The notes under the pieces are model-generated. The model searched no databases. It saw only the letters and a program-made list of their open reading frames with translations, and was not told where the DNA came from. Below are positions 51,376 to 60,564 of a DNA stretch of 64,000 nt, piece after piece; position 1 is the stretch's first letter; the number at the start of each line of letters is the position of its first letter. The position numbers and the translations under genes are program-made. This DNA comes from Caenibius tardaugens NBRC 16725 (GTDB taxonomy: Bacteria > Pseudomonadota > Alphaproteobacteria > Sphingomonadales > Sphingomonadaceae), in NCBI RefSeq assembly GCF_003860345.1, contig NZ_CP034179.1:1426001-1490000 (forward strand). The letters run 5' to 3'.

Positions 51376-52143
51376 GCGATCCTTCAGCCAGCCGATCCCA
51401 CGGCGCAGCAAATCGTAGAACACCGGGAGATCCCAGGCGCAGCGATCCACCGTTGGCCACCATTCGGCCATGGGCTGCAGATCATAATGCCCGCGGCAAT
51501 GGCCAAGGGTCAGGTAAAGCACCGCCCCCTTGCCATGCTGCTTGATATAGAAAACGGGGTGCGTACCCAGGGCATCGTCCGCTTCGACAAAGCCGGTTCC
51601 CGGCACCGTGCAGTCCGTTTCCAGCAGAACGTGCAGATCGCCGTGCGTTTCCATGTGATAGAGTTCGTCCGTGGTGTCGAACGGTTCCACCCCCTGCACC
51701 AGCGGATGCTCCGGATCGGCCACTGTCACCGTATAGGGCACGATCGGCGGGTGCGAAAGGAACTGGCTGCCGAGCATGTCCATGAATAGCGGTGCCCAGC
51801 GCGGGGCATCCCACAGTCCGTTGTCGAGCAGGCGCAGCACGGAATTGGTGCCATGCAGGGCATACCACCGTCCGCCTTTCGCCAGCCAGTCCCGCAGCAC
51901 TTCCTGCGCCTTCAGCGAAGGCGTGACATCACAGGTATAAGTGATCAGGATGTCCGCCGCCTCGAGCGCCTCGATCGTCTCGTAGTTCTCGAACACGCGC
52001 GTGCGGATACGCTGGTCCTCGCCCAGAAGCTTGAGCAGCTCCAGCCGGGCGAAGTCCATATCATGCCAGACCCCGCCGCATATCAGCACACAATCGATAC
52101 GCGGCGGGCGGGCTTCATCCGCACCATTCACGGCTGCATTCAT
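51364..52143 (-). CDS. ThuA-like domain protein
   Basis: 259 residues. ThuA fold (related to class I glutamine amidotransferases): DCVLICGGVWHDMDFARLELL, EALEAADILITYTCD, LRDWLAKGGRWYALHG, FDTTDELYHMETHGDL, YIKQHGKGAVLYLTLGHC. Its start overlaps the Rieske oxygenase stop by ATGA, so the two are made together. ThuA proteins were named from trehalose utilisation and the biochemical role is poorly known; here it may be a hydrolase or isomerase acting after the oxygenase. A second ThuA-like gene begins at 63388. Confidence 0.88.
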   Translation of the reverse strand: MNAAVNGADEARPPRIDCVLICGGVWHDMDFARLELLKLLGEDQRIRTRVFENYETIEALEAADILITYTCDVTPSLKAQEVLRDWLAKGGRWYALHGTNSVLRLLDNGLWDAPRWAPLFMDMLGSQFLSHPPIVPYTVTVADPEHPLVQGVEPFDTTDELYHMETHGDLHVLLETDCTVPGTGFVEADDALGTHPVFYIKQHGKGAVLYLTLGHCRGHYDLQPMAEWWPTVDRCAWDLPVFYDLLRRGIGWLKDREPA

Positions 52144-53543
52144 ACAGGATCACCTTCGACATATTTGGCCAGCGTCTGTTGAAACTGACGAATGCGGATT
52201 TCCTGATAATTCGCAAGCTGCACTTCTCCGTTCTTGGAGCAATGCAGCCCTTCCTGCACGAAGGGCAGATTGGACATGTCCTGTTCGAACACGTCACCCA
52301 GCCCGCCCAGTTCGGCGGCATTGGTCCAGGGTTCTTCCAGGCTGAGATAGTGCATCGGCACACCGCGAGGGATCGGATCGCCCTTCTTGACCCGCGCCAG
52401 AACCCGCACTTCCATCAGGCAGGTGTCAGGCGTTTTCCCGGGCCGCCAGCGATAGACGATATTCGGCATGAACCCGCCCCAGGGCGAGAAGTTGGGGAAC
52501 ACGTTATAGACCAGCGCATCGAGCAATTCGGAATCGGTCGCATGTTCGTGATCGTATCCGCTCTGCGCCTTATAGGCTTCGCGCAGGGCCGCGCCCAGCG
52601 CGACACGCGCGGTTGCGCCTTCGGGCACGGCCACTGCGTACGGATCGCCTGACGGATCGTAATTGTCGGACGAACGGCCGTTGTACTTGATGAATTCATC
52701 GACGATCCACTGCTCGCTCTTCCCCGCAGGGTCGACGTGCGGGCTGAGAATGCCGAACGGCACGAGGTTGGCGTTCACATTGTCGCCCCAGATCTGATAG
52801 GCGCTGTTGGAATCACCCGTGAACGGCAGCAACTGCGGATGCGTGACAATCGTGTGCCACGCTTCCATGAAGGCTTCCGACGTGGCTTTCCAGTTGGCAG
52901 GCACTTCCTTGCCGACCCAGACCACTGTGGTGCATTCTTCATGCCGCCAGCGCGTGAAATGTTCCGGCAGGGGGGCGAGGAATTCCTCAAGGCTCGGCCC
53001 GCCTTTTTCTTCGCGAAGGAAGATGTAACCGCCCCACAGGCCCACTTCGGCATCGGGCAATTGCAGCGCTTCATTGGTGAGGTGTTTGAAATCCCACGAA
53101 CAGGGCATACCGGCGAAAGACCCGTCCTTGTTCCAGCTGAAACCATGGAACGGACAGACGAACTTGTCCGCAGTGCCATCTTCGGTCCGCAGCTTGCGTC
53201 CGCGATGCAGGCAGACGTTGTGAAACGCCCGGACGGAACCATCTTCCTGCCGCGAAATCAGCCAGGAACGGCCCGCGTTTTCAAACACGGTGTAATCGCC
53301 CGCTTCGGGAATATCTTCTTCACGCGCGGCGAACTGCCAGACGCGGGGCCACATCCGTTCCCGCTCCAGCCGGGCGAATTCCTCGCTGGTGTATCGGCTG
53401 GCCGGGATCGGTTCCGACCCGCGATATTCGTAACTTTCCTTGGCGAGAAAATCCGGCGCGGGGCGCGAATCCTCCTGCAACAATTGGGTCCAGCTGATTC
53501 CGGGGCTACGGGCGCCGCCAAGTTCCGGATCGCGATCTGCCAT
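52140..53543 (-). CDS. Rieske aromatic ring-hydroxylating oxygenase, alpha subunit
   Basis: 467 residues, ATG at 53543 (AAGGA about 10 bases upstream). Rieske motif CLHRG (Cys111, His113) and CPFHG (Cys130, His133); mononuclear iron site EAFMEAWHTIVTHPQ (His230, His235), with the Asp ligand probably in FEQDMSNLPFVQEGL. Resembles the oxygenase at 12150-13526 more than its neighbour at 53779 (shared ANYQEIRIR.. C-terminus). Coupled to ThuA. Upstream, a terminator separates it from the next Rieske unit, so it has its own promoter in 53544-53680. Confidence 0.93.
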   Translation of the reverse strand: MADRDPELGGARSPGISWTQLLQEDSRPAPDFLAKESYEYRGSEPIPASRYTSEEFARLERERMWPRVWQFAAREEDIPEAGDYTVFENAGRSWLISRQEDGSVRAFHNVCLHRGRKLRTEDGTADKFVCPFHGFSWNKDGSFAGMPCSWDFKHLTNEALQLPDAEVGLWGGYIFLREEKGGPSLEEFLAPLPEHFTRWRHEECTTVVWVGKEVPANWKATSEAFMEAWHTIVTHPQLLPFTGDSNSAYQIWGDNVNANLVPFGILSPHVDPAGKSEQWIVDEFIKYNGRSSDNYDPSGDPYAVAVPEGATARVALGAALREAYKAQSGYDHEHATDSELLDALVYNVFPNFSPWGGFMPNIVYRWRPGKTPDTCLMEVRVLARVKKGDPIPRGVPMHYLSLEEPWTNAAELGGLGDVFEQDMSNLPFVQEGLHCSKNGEVQLANYQEIRIRQFQQTLAKYVEGDPV

Positions 53544-53633
53544 TCTTATAATCCTTCTACCCAAAATCGGAGTCTGTCATTCTTGCCCCGGTTCTGCCCT
53601 CCTATACCCGTCCTCGTCACCTTGCCGAAAGCA

Positions 53634-53644
53634 TAGGTTTCGAT
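53634..53644 (+). promoter_or_regulatory. TAGGTTTCGAT motif upstream of the Rieske oxygenase (copy F)
   Basis: TAGGTTTCGAT about 90 bases before the Rieske start at 53543, in reverse orientation to that gene. It matches the core of copies at 19047-19058 and 63302-63313 with one base less. CCTATAC occurs 23 bases to its left, giving CCTAT/ATAGG inverted arms. Confidence 0.35.
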
Positions 53645-53679
53645 CACGGATTGTCCTGCCCGCAAACCGGATAGAGCAG

Positions 53680-53724
53680 AAAAAGGGGCCGCTGCCGTTG
53701 GCGATGCGCCGCGGCAACGGCCCC
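53680..53724 (-). terminator. Rho-independent terminator
   Basis: Long GC-rich stem beginning GGGGCCG at 53685 and closing CGGCCCC at 53718-53724, with a run of five A on the plus strand at 53680-53684 (T run for minus-strand transcripts). It lies 55 bases beyond the stop of the Rieske gene at 53779 and ends the receptor/SDR/SnoaL/Rieske transcript. Confidence 0.8.
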
Positions 53725-53778
53725 CAAAGGGCATCGGTATTTCCCTTCCCTGCTGTCAGAGGGAAGGACGCAAAGCAT

Positions 53779-55122
53779 TCAGCGGCGGCCTTCGAGGTAA
53801 TCGTTGATGACCTCGTGGAAACGGGCAACGCGCGTTTCCTGCCTGGAAAGATGCGCCCCTTCGAACGCCATCGAACGCAGGCCCTGCTGCTGGGTCACCG
53901 CGAGCGAGAGATCCTGTTCGAGGAAATCGCCTTGTGCGATGGTGGTCTTGTAATCGCTGAAATCGGCATCTTCGAATTCCGCTTCGCGATAGGGGCGCAT
54001 GCCATAGAGCGTGCCGACTTCGGCCTGCCCTTCCACGGGTGCGGCCAGATACCAGTAATCGAACGTGGACCAGTTCGGATCGTCCGCATCGGGTTCGGTA
54101 CGGAACACGTGCAGCCCTTCACCCGTGCCTGTCAGCGTCAGGTTCGGGAACACGGTGTGATGGATCTGATCGGTCAGTTCATCATCGGTAAGGTCCGCGA
54201 AATAGTGATAGCCGCGTTCGGGGCCAAGCCGCCGGCGCGCTTCCTGCAAGGCCACGCGTCCATCCTGTGCCCGCCCTTCGAAATCGGCGGGATCGAGATC
54301 CCATTCGGACAGGACTTCGGCCCACAATGGTTTGACCTGCTGCGCATCGGGATAACGCGATGACGGCTGCAGCTTCTCAATCATCCGGTTGTGCCCGTTG
54401 GGGTACATTTCGAACACCGTGGTAGAATAGTGATCATCGATCATCGGTTCGAACTGCGGGTGCACGGCAGGAATGTGATAGGCTTCGTTGAAGTTGTCCG
54501 AAGCGAATTTCCAGTTGGTGTTGACCCGCAGGCGCCGCCACACGACCCGCGTCCAGTTTTCCAGATCCCGATTGGCCAGAAGCGTCGGAATAGGGTCGAG
54601 GAATTCGAGCAACGGCTTCGCATCGGGATCGAAGCTGAAGAAGATGAAGCCACCCCAGGTGTCGCAGCTGACTTCCTTCAGCGCCAGCTTGCCGCACGGA
54701 TTGACGTCGAAATCCTCAGGATCCTGCACGGCATCCAACTGCCCTTCAAGGCTGTATTTCCAGTTGTGATAAGGGCAGGTGAAGTGGGTCGCCACGCCGC
54801 CTTCTGCGGTATTCACCAGACGATTGCCACGATGCTGGCACACGTTGAAGAACGCGCGGATCGACCCGTCCTGCTGTTTGACCATCAGGATCGATTCATG
54901 ACGGAATTCATGCGTGATGAAATCGCCCGGCTCTTCAAGCTGGCTGGTCCGGCCACCCACGTGCCAGACCTTCTTCCACATATGTTCCCATTCGCGGTCT
55001 GCGAAATCCTTGCTCCAGTACCGGTCGCCAGTGATCCGGTCACCGCGCGCGCGCGGGGTTTCCGCATCGGGATGGGTGGGATAGCCAGCCTTGCCGGCGG
55101 GCGTTGCAAATGTTGTCGCCAT
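53779..55122 (-). CDS. Rieske aromatic ring-hydroxylating oxygenase, alpha subunit
   Basis: 447 residues, ATG at 55122 after GGGAGA. Rieske motif CQHRG (Cys95, His97) and CPYHN (Cys116, His119); mononuclear iron site NFNEAYHIPAVHPQ (His216, His221), with Asp probably in LEQDLSLAVTQQQGL. It differs clearly from the other two alpha subunits in the window. Starts 17 bases after the SnoaL-like gene, whose NTF2 fold is that of dioxygenase beta subunits, so the pair could be an unusual alpha/beta oxygenase; not proven by sequence. Confidence 0.93.
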   Translation of the reverse strand: MATTFATPAGKAGYPTHPDAETPRARGDRITGDRYWSKDFADREWEHMWKKVWHVGGRTSQLEEPGDFITHEFRHESILMVKQQDGSIRAFFNVCQHRGNRLVNTAEGGVATHFTCPYHNWKYSLEGQLDAVQDPEDFDVNPCGKLALKEVSCDTWGGFIFFSFDPDAKPLLEFLDPIPTLLANRDLENWTRVVWRRLRVNTNWKFASDNFNEAYHIPAVHPQFEPMIDDHYSTTVFEMYPNGHNRMIEKLQPSSRYPDAQQVKPLWAEVLSEWDLDPADFEGRAQDGRVALQEARRRLGPERGYHYFADLTDDELTDQIHHTVFPNLTLTGTGEGLHVFRTEPDADDPNWSTFDYWYLAAPVEGQAEVGTLYGMRPYREAEFEDADFSDYKTTIAQGDFLEQDLSLAVTQQQGLRSMAFEGAHLSRQETRVARFHEVINDYLEGRR

Positions 55123-55139
55123 GGTTCTGTCTCCCGCGA

Positions 55140-55586
55140 TCAATGTTCGCCGTGAATTTCTTCAAGCGACCCCGGCATCGGCATCATCGGGGTGATGGTA
55201 TAGTGGCGGCACTTCCACACACCCGCCTGCTGCACGCATTCCATGCGGTAATGCACCTGCACCGTGACCGTGTTGCCATCGTTCGCACGGCCCATGCCTA
55301 CGACATAGGCCGTCATCGCGCCCGCTTCCCCGTCCCAGCTCTGCGGGCGGAAGTTGGAGATCATGTGAAAGTGATGGCTCATATCGGCGAACACGGCATC
55401 GAAGAATTTTCGGATCGCGGGTTTGCCTTCCATCAAGGGCAGCCCGATCGCGGTGAGATCGGCAACCGCATCCTCCGTGAACAATGCCAGCAACGGTTCG
55501 ACATCCTGAAGACCATCGACCGCATAGCAGTAGTCGGTCATCACATCTTGCAGCGCCTGGCGGACTTCCTGTGGCATCTGTGTCAT
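55140..55586 (-). CDS. SnoaL-like (NTF2-fold) protein
   Basis: 148 residues: LQDVMTDYCYAVDGLQD, LFTEDAVADLTAIGLP, MSHHFHMISNF, MTAYVVGMGRAND, VQVHYRMECVQQAG, TPMMPMPGSLEEI. Paralogue of the protein at 35827-36282. Lies between an SDR gene and a Rieske alpha subunit on one strand. Possible beta-subunit-like partner, dehydratase or isomerase. Confidence 0.85.
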   Translation of the reverse strand: MTQMPQEVRQALQDVMTDYCYAVDGLQDVEPLLALFTEDAVADLTAIGLPLMEGKPAIRKFFDAVFADMSHHFHMISNFRPQSWDGEAGAMTAYVVGMGRANDGNTVTVQVHYRMECVQQAGVWKCRHYTITPMMPMPGSLEEIHGEH

Positions 55587-55637
55587 ATTCTGTTCCTCGT
55601 TCGCTTCAGATATCTCGCACGATCACGCCGGAGCGGG

Positions 55638-56384
55638 TCATGCCATGGTTTCGCCATTGTCGATGGTGATGGTGGTTCCGGTGATGTGCTTGCCATCGTC
55701 ACAGGCAAGGTAGAGCACCATGTTGGCCACATCGTGCGGTTCGCCCATGCCGAAATTGGTTGCCTGGTCGAGACCGGCATTGCCTTCGGGCAGTTCGCTC
55801 ACCGCCTGGGCCGTCATCGGGGTGGCAATGCCCCCCGGCGCCAATGCGTTGACGCGGATCCGGTAACCCTGTTCACGGCAATGGACTGCGACCGATCGGG
55901 TCAGCCCGACAATCCCCGCCTTGGCCGCGCTATAACCGGGAATGGCGCTGATGCCCTTGAAGGCCGCAACCGATGCAATGTTGATGATCGACCCGCTGCC
56001 ATCGCGCGACATATGCGGGATGGCCGCCTGACAGCCGAGAAATGTGCCGTTCAGCATGACATCGATCTGTAACCGGAAATCGGCGAAAGGCTGTTCTTCC
56101 ACAGTCGAAAAACGCACCAGCCCGGCATTGTTGACGAGAATATCGAGCCGTCCGAACCGGGCGATCACTTCCGCAACCACTTCGTGCCAGCGCGCTTCAT
56201 CGCGCACATCGTGATGCAGATAAACACAGCCGGGGATTTCCGCAGCCAGCCGCGCACCGGCTTCGTCCTGCACGTCGGTAATCACCACCTGCGCGCCTTC
56301 ACGCGCCAGCACGCGGGCATCTTCCGCGCCGAGGCCCGACGCCCCGCCTGTTATCAGGGCCACACGTCCATTCAACTTGCCCAT
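55638..56384 (-). CDS. short-chain dehydrogenase/reductase
   Basis: 248 residues, ATG at 56384 after AAAGGA. Classical SDR: cofactor site TGGASGLG (residues 12-19), VNNAG, catalytic Ser in NIASVAAF and YSAAK. Asp near the end of the second strand (ITDVQDEAG) favours NAD(H). Likely oxidises a hydroxyl or dihydrodiol formed by the neighbouring oxygenase. Between the TonB receptor (71 bases upstream) and the SnoaL gene (51 bases downstream) in one run. Confidence 0.93.
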   Translation of the reverse strand: MGKLNGRVALITGGASGLGAEDARVLAREGAQVVITDVQDEAGARLAAEIPGCVYLHHDVRDEARWHEVVAEVIARFGRLDILVNNAGLVRFSTVEEQPFADFRLQIDVMLNGTFLGCQAAIPHMSRDGSGSIINIASVAAFKGISAIPGYSAAKAGIVGLTRSVAVHCREQGYRIRVNALAPGGIATPMTAQAVSELPEGNAGLDQATNFGMGEPHDVANMVLYLACDDGKHITGTTITIDNGETMA

Positions 56385-56455
56385 ACGATGTCCTTTCTCT
56401 CCCAAGGGACAACGGATACGCACCGGGGCGGGTCACCCCGGTGCGCATGTTCTGG

Positions 56456-58693
56456 TCAGAATTCGAAGCCGAACGTCACACCCCATTCACGCGGTGCGCC
56501 GAGCACGACGAAATTCTCGAAACCGGCCGTACCCGCCTGCGCGGCGAAGTAGCCCGAGGCACGATACTTCTCGTTGGAGAGGTTCTTGCCCCACAGAGAG
56601 ACGTTCCAGCGTCCGTCTTCCGGTTCCCACTTCACACTGGCATCGAACAGATCCAGCTTGGGCACGCGCCCGACCAGCGCGTTACGCGTGTCGGTGTGGC
56701 GCACGCTGGTGTGGCTCCAGCCACCGAACAGCGTCGCCTTGCCGCCGGCCAGCGCAAATTCGTAGGTCGCGCGGGCACCGGTCTGCAGCTTGGGCGCATT
56801 GCGCAGCTTCAGATGGGTACAATCGACGAAGTCTTCCGGCAGCGCAGCCTGGCCATCCGCGTCGCACATGAATTCCTTGTAGCGCGCATCCAGATAGCTG
56901 AGGTTGCCCGAGAGTGTCAGACCATCGATTGGAACCAGCGTGAGTTCCGCTTCGATACCGTCGATCTTGGCCTTGCCCGCGTTGACGATCGTCGAAATCG
57001 AGACGTTATCGAGATAGCTGAGCGTATCGACCTGCAGGTCATTATAGGTCGTGGTGAAGGCCGACAGGTTGAACTGCAGGCGGCGATCGAACCAGCTGGT
57101 CTTGATGCCCGCCTCGATCGTGTCGACCTTTTCCGGGCCATAGGGTTCGAGCACCACGGTCCGGCCCGAGAACCCGCCCGAGTGGGCGCCACGGACATAG
57201 CTGACATAGAAGAAGTGATCGTTGGTGATCCGGTAATCGAGGCCGAGGCGCCAGCCCCAGTGGCTCCAGCTTGCCGATGCCTTTTGCGGCACCCACGGGC
57301 CGGTATAATCACCGAAAATGTACGAGCGATTGGCAATCGCCATGGTCTTCTTCTGATCGGTCCAGCGCACACCCGCCGTCAGTTTCAGCGCATCGGTGAC
57401 ATTGATGTAACCCTGCGCGAACAGTGCAATGGATTTGTCATCCTGATCGTTCAGCAAGAGCCCGCGATAATCGCCCGCGAAAAGATACATGCCGTCCTGA
57501 TCGAGCTTGTAGTTCTTCGTCAGGTAGTACGCGCCAAACAGCAGTTCGGTGTTGTCGGTCGGATTAACCGTCCCGCGCAGTTCCTGCGAGAACTGCCAGT
57601 TCTTCGTCACGCGGCGGGTATCGAAGATTTCCTGCGTGGTGCCATCCTGATCGGTGTATTCATCCAGCTTGAACTTGCGATAGTTCGTGATCGAGGTCAG
57701 CTGCACCGGACCCGCGTCGTAGTTCATCGCCAGCGTCGTGCCGAACACGTTGAAGTCCGAATAGCCCTTCTTGCCGCCAACCCGGAAGCTGATCGGATCG
57801 TTCAGGGAATGGGATTCCCCTTCGACATATGTCGGCATGCCCGGAATGCTCGGAACGTCGGGGTCCGTGCTGACAATGCCCGGCGTGCTGTAATTCACCA
57901 CGACCGGACCGTCATTGCGGCCACGGGCCAGTTCGGTGGTCAGCGTGGCATCGAAATCGCCACTTTCATAGCGGAAGGCCAGACGGCCGGCATTCACATT
58001 TTGCCCGCCCAGACGGCGGCCATCGGCCGTGCTGCGATAGAAGCCATCGACGCCCTTGTGCATGGCGGTGAGGCGCATGCCCAGCGCGCCTTCGATCAGC
58101 GGCACGTTGACCGCCGCCATCGCATCAGCACGCCCGTAGTTGCCGACGGTCACTTTGCCGGCAACGGCAAAGTCGTCGACATCCGGCTTCTTGGTGGTGA
58201 CGTTGATCACCCCGCCGATGGTGTTCGCACCGAAAATCGTACCCTGTGGGCCACGCAGAACTTCGATCTGTTCGATATCGAACAGGTCAAGCAGCGCCGT
58301 GGTGTTGCTGCCCTGATAGACGCCGTCAACCACCGTGCCGACGGCAGGATCGAGGAAGCCGTCTGCTTCCTGCACGCCGATTCCGCGAATGGACACGGCA
58401 GCCACCAGGCCCGAGTTCACCACGCTCGTGACAACGAGGCTGGGAACCGAACCGTTCAGCGCCTTGAGATCGGGCGAAATCGTGCGATCAAGCGCCGCGG
58501 AATTGAGCGCGGTCACAGCGATCGGAACCGTCTGAAGATTTTCCGCCTTTTTCTGAGCGGTAACGACGATCTCGCCAATGCCACCCGAGCGCGCCGCTTC
58601 CGGTTCGGCAGGGGCTTCCTGCGCCTGGGCCTGCCCGGCAGCCAGTGCAACAACAGACAGTCCCGCAAACAGCAATTTGAATTGAGTCCTCAT
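56456..58693 (-). CDS. TonB-dependent receptor
   Basis: 745 residues. Signal peptide ending AGQAQAQ, plug start EIVVTAQKKAENLQTVPIA, then VSIRGIGVQEAD, GPQGTIFGANTIGGVI, barrel ending WGVTFGFEF with terminal Phe. GGGAGGAG before the ATG. First gene of the leftward unit receptor-SDR-SnoaL-Rieske. Paralogue of the receptor at 33159-35444. A divergent TetR gene and an operator-like palindrome lie upstream. Confidence 0.94.
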   Translation of the reverse strand: MRTQFKLLFAGLSVVALAAGQAQAQEAPAEPEAARSGGIGEIVVTAQKKAENLQTVPIAVTALNSAALDRTISPDLKALNGSVPSLVVTSVVNSGLVAAVSIRGIGVQEADGFLDPAVGTVVDGVYQGSNTTALLDLFDIEQIEVLRGPQGTIFGANTIGGVINVTTKKPDVDDFAVAGKVTVGNYGRADAMAAVNVPLIEGALGMRLTAMHKGVDGFYRSTADGRRLGGQNVNAGRLAFRYESGDFDATLTTELARGRNDGPVVVNYSTPGIVSTDPDVPSIPGMPTYVEGESHSLNDPISFRVGGKKGYSDFNVFGTTLAMNYDAGPVQLTSITNYRKFKLDEYTDQDGTTQEIFDTRRVTKNWQFSQELRGTVNPTDNTELLFGAYYLTKNYKLDQDGMYLFAGDYRGLLLNDQDDKSIALFAQGYINVTDALKLTAGVRWTDQKKTMAIANRSYIFGDYTGPWVPQKASASWSHWGWRLGLDYRITNDHFFYVSYVRGAHSGGFSGRTVVLEPYGPEKVDTIEAGIKTSWFDRRLQFNLSAFTTTYNDLQVDTLSYLDNVSISTIVNAGKAKIDGIEAELTLVPIDGLTLSGNLSYLDARYKEFMCDADGQAALPEDFVDCTHLKLRNAPKLQTGARATYEFALAGGKATLFGGWSHTSVRHTDTRNALVGRVPKLDLFDASVKWEPEDGRWNVSLWGKNLSNEKYRASGYFAAQAGTAGFENFVVLGAPREWGVTFGFEF

Positions 58694-58749
58694 GCGATCT
58701 CCTCCCGTTTAGTCACTCGACACACCCCCTTTGAATCAGAAGCGCGCCG

Positions 58750-58765
58750 CCGGTTAAATAACCGG
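58750..58765. promoter_or_regulatory. candidate TetR operator
   Basis: CCGGTTA and TAACCGG arms (7 bases each) around AA, with a third CCGGTT half-site at 58774. Located between the divergent TonB receptor (ATG at 58693) and the TetR gene (ATG at 58877). Size and symmetry fit TetR-family sites. Confidence 0.55.
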
Positions 58766-58876
58766 ACGATCTGCCGGTTTTTGGTGGCGGAGGGAACGAA
58801 AATTGGATACTGAGACTTTGGTTAGTCGATCGCACTGCCGGTATTTCTGTGGCCAATTTGCAATGGGGGGCAAATC

Positions 58877-59551
58877 ATGGTGACTTCGCCGAGGAACAAG
58901 AAAGTGCTCGATATGATCCGCCCCGGCGGTGACCCGAGCGATGAAACCCGCTGGCAACAGCGCAAAAGCTCGATGACTCGCGAGGCCATTCTGGAAGCCG
59001 CTGTCGACTGTCTGGTGACGTCCGGATACACCGGCCTGACGACGATCGAAGTGACCAAGCGCGCCAACGTATCGCGCGGCGCCATGCACCATCACTATAC
59101 CAACCGGCTGGAACTGGTTGCCGGGCTGGTCGAATATGTTCTCTACCGCCGCATGCGGCATTTTCTTGAAGAATATCCGCGACTGCTGGAACGCGACACG
59201 GGATCGTTCTCTCTCGAACAGGCCACCGAACTCTACTGGCGCACGTTGCAACGCAGGGAATTCACCGCCTATCTCGAACTGTCCATGGCTGCGCGCAGCG
59301 ATACGGAACTGGAACAGGTGCTCCTGCCCGCTGTCCGGCGATTCGATGAAATCTGGACGCAGGAAATGACCGAAGCCTTTCCCCAGTGGGGCGACCGCAT
59401 TCACAAGATGAAGCTGGCAAGCGACTTTGCCCAGGCCGCCCATCTGGGGCTGCTGCTGAATTCGCCGGTCATCGGGGAAGACCGGCATAATGCGGTGCGT
59501 CATGTGATCGTCAGCGTCGTGGACATGGTGTTTCGCGGCGAAATAGGCTGA
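58877..59551 (+). CDS. TetR-family transcriptional regulator
   Basis: 224 residues, ATG after GGGGGG. Helix-turn-helix YTGLTTIEVTKRANVSRGAMHHHYTNRLELV near residues 50-80, then a helical effector domain. A 40-residue charged N-terminal extension precedes the DNA-binding domain. Divergent from the TonB receptor with a palindrome between them, so it probably represses the receptor/Rieske unit until a substrate or CoA ester binds. Confidence 0.92.
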   Translation: MVTSPRNKKVLDMIRPGGDPSDETRWQQRKSSMTREAILEAAVDCLVTSGYTGLTTIEVTKRANVSRGAMHHHYTNRLELVAGLVEYVLYRRMRHFLEEYPRLLERDTGSFSLEQATELYWRTLQRREFTAYLELSMAARSDTELEQVLLPAVRRFDEIWTQEMTEAFPQWGDRIHKMKLASDFAQAAHLGLLLNSPVIGEDRHNAVRHVIVSVVDMVFRGEIG

Positions 59552-59763
59552 TCTTCGCACGGGCCGTAGCGATCTGGAATAAATGATAGTTTTGCCACCC
59601 GGCTGCGGGAGGCACAGTGCGGCAAACGTCCGGGGTGCGGCCATGCGGCTGCGACACGGGCATCGAATTCCACCGGGCCGCCGGGCAGTTTTGCACCCGT
59701 TCCGCATCCGGCGCTGATTTCGTATGCTATTTTCGAACAACAAGAATGAAGGAAGGATAGAGG

Positions 59764-60447
59764 ATGGCTAATGTGATCGTCTCCGGGGCGTCCCGGGGAA
59801 TCGGCCTCGAACTGGTCAAGGCCCACCTCGCGCTGGGCGATCAGGTGCATGCCATGGTGCGCGATCCATCATCGTCCGGGCTTGCCGCGCTTGGCGCCGG
59901 GTCCAGCGGGCAATTGCACATTCATGCCGTGGACGTTGCATCCGATGCCTCGGTCGCCGCTGCTGCTGCGCAAACGGGCAACGATCCGGTCGATATTCTC
60001 TACAACGTGGCTGGCATCATGGGCAAAGTCGAACCCGCGCTGGAACCCGGTGACTGGGACCAGTTCGACGATGCCATCGAAATCATGCTCAAGGGCCCGC
60101 TGCGCGTTCTGCGCGCCTTTCTGCCGCGCCTCACGGCCGGGTCGAAAGTGATCAACTTCTCCAGCCAGCTCGCGGCTTCGCCGTGGCCCTACGGCGGGTT
60201 CTATGGCTACGTCGCCGCGAAGTCCGGCCTGAACCGCCTGATGCGTTCGGTCGCTATCGATCTGAAGGATCGTGGCATCATTATCGGAATCATTCATCCC
60301 GGCTACGTACAGACCGACATGGGCGGGCCCGATGCCGATATCACACCGGAAGAAAGCGCCGCCGCCATCGTCAAACTGACCCAGGGCTGGACGATCGAAA
60401 AGTCGGGCGACTTCTACAAGTGGAACGGCGAAGAACACCCCTGGTAA
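59764..60447 (+). CDS. short-chain dehydrogenase/reductase
   Basis: 227 residues, ATG after GGAAGGATAGAGG. Cofactor site SGASRGIG (residues 7-14), VRDPSS after the second strand, NFSSQLA and catalytic YGYVAAKSG. C-factor/CsgA-like subfamily by length. Follows the TetR gene by 212 bases and precedes an acyl-CoA ligase on the same strand. Substrate unknown. Confidence 0.9.
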   Translation: MANVIVSGASRGIGLELVKAHLALGDQVHAMVRDPSSSGLAALGAGSSGQLHIHAVDVASDASVAAAAAQTGNDPVDILYNVAGIMGKVEPALEPGDWDQFDDAIEIMLKGPLRVLRAFLPRLTAGSKVINFSSQLAASPWPYGGFYGYVAAKSGLNRLMRSVAIDLKDRGIIIGIIHPGYVQTDMGGPDADITPEESAAAIVKLTQGWTIEKSGDFYKWNGEEHPW

Positions 60448-60564
60448 AACAGCGATCAGGGGCGGGTTCGGATCATAGGGACCCGCCCGGTGCCCCATCA
60501 ACCGGCAGGTACCTTGCCCTTTCACCAGTTGGCCAGACCCGCGTCAGGATGCAATCGGACAGCC

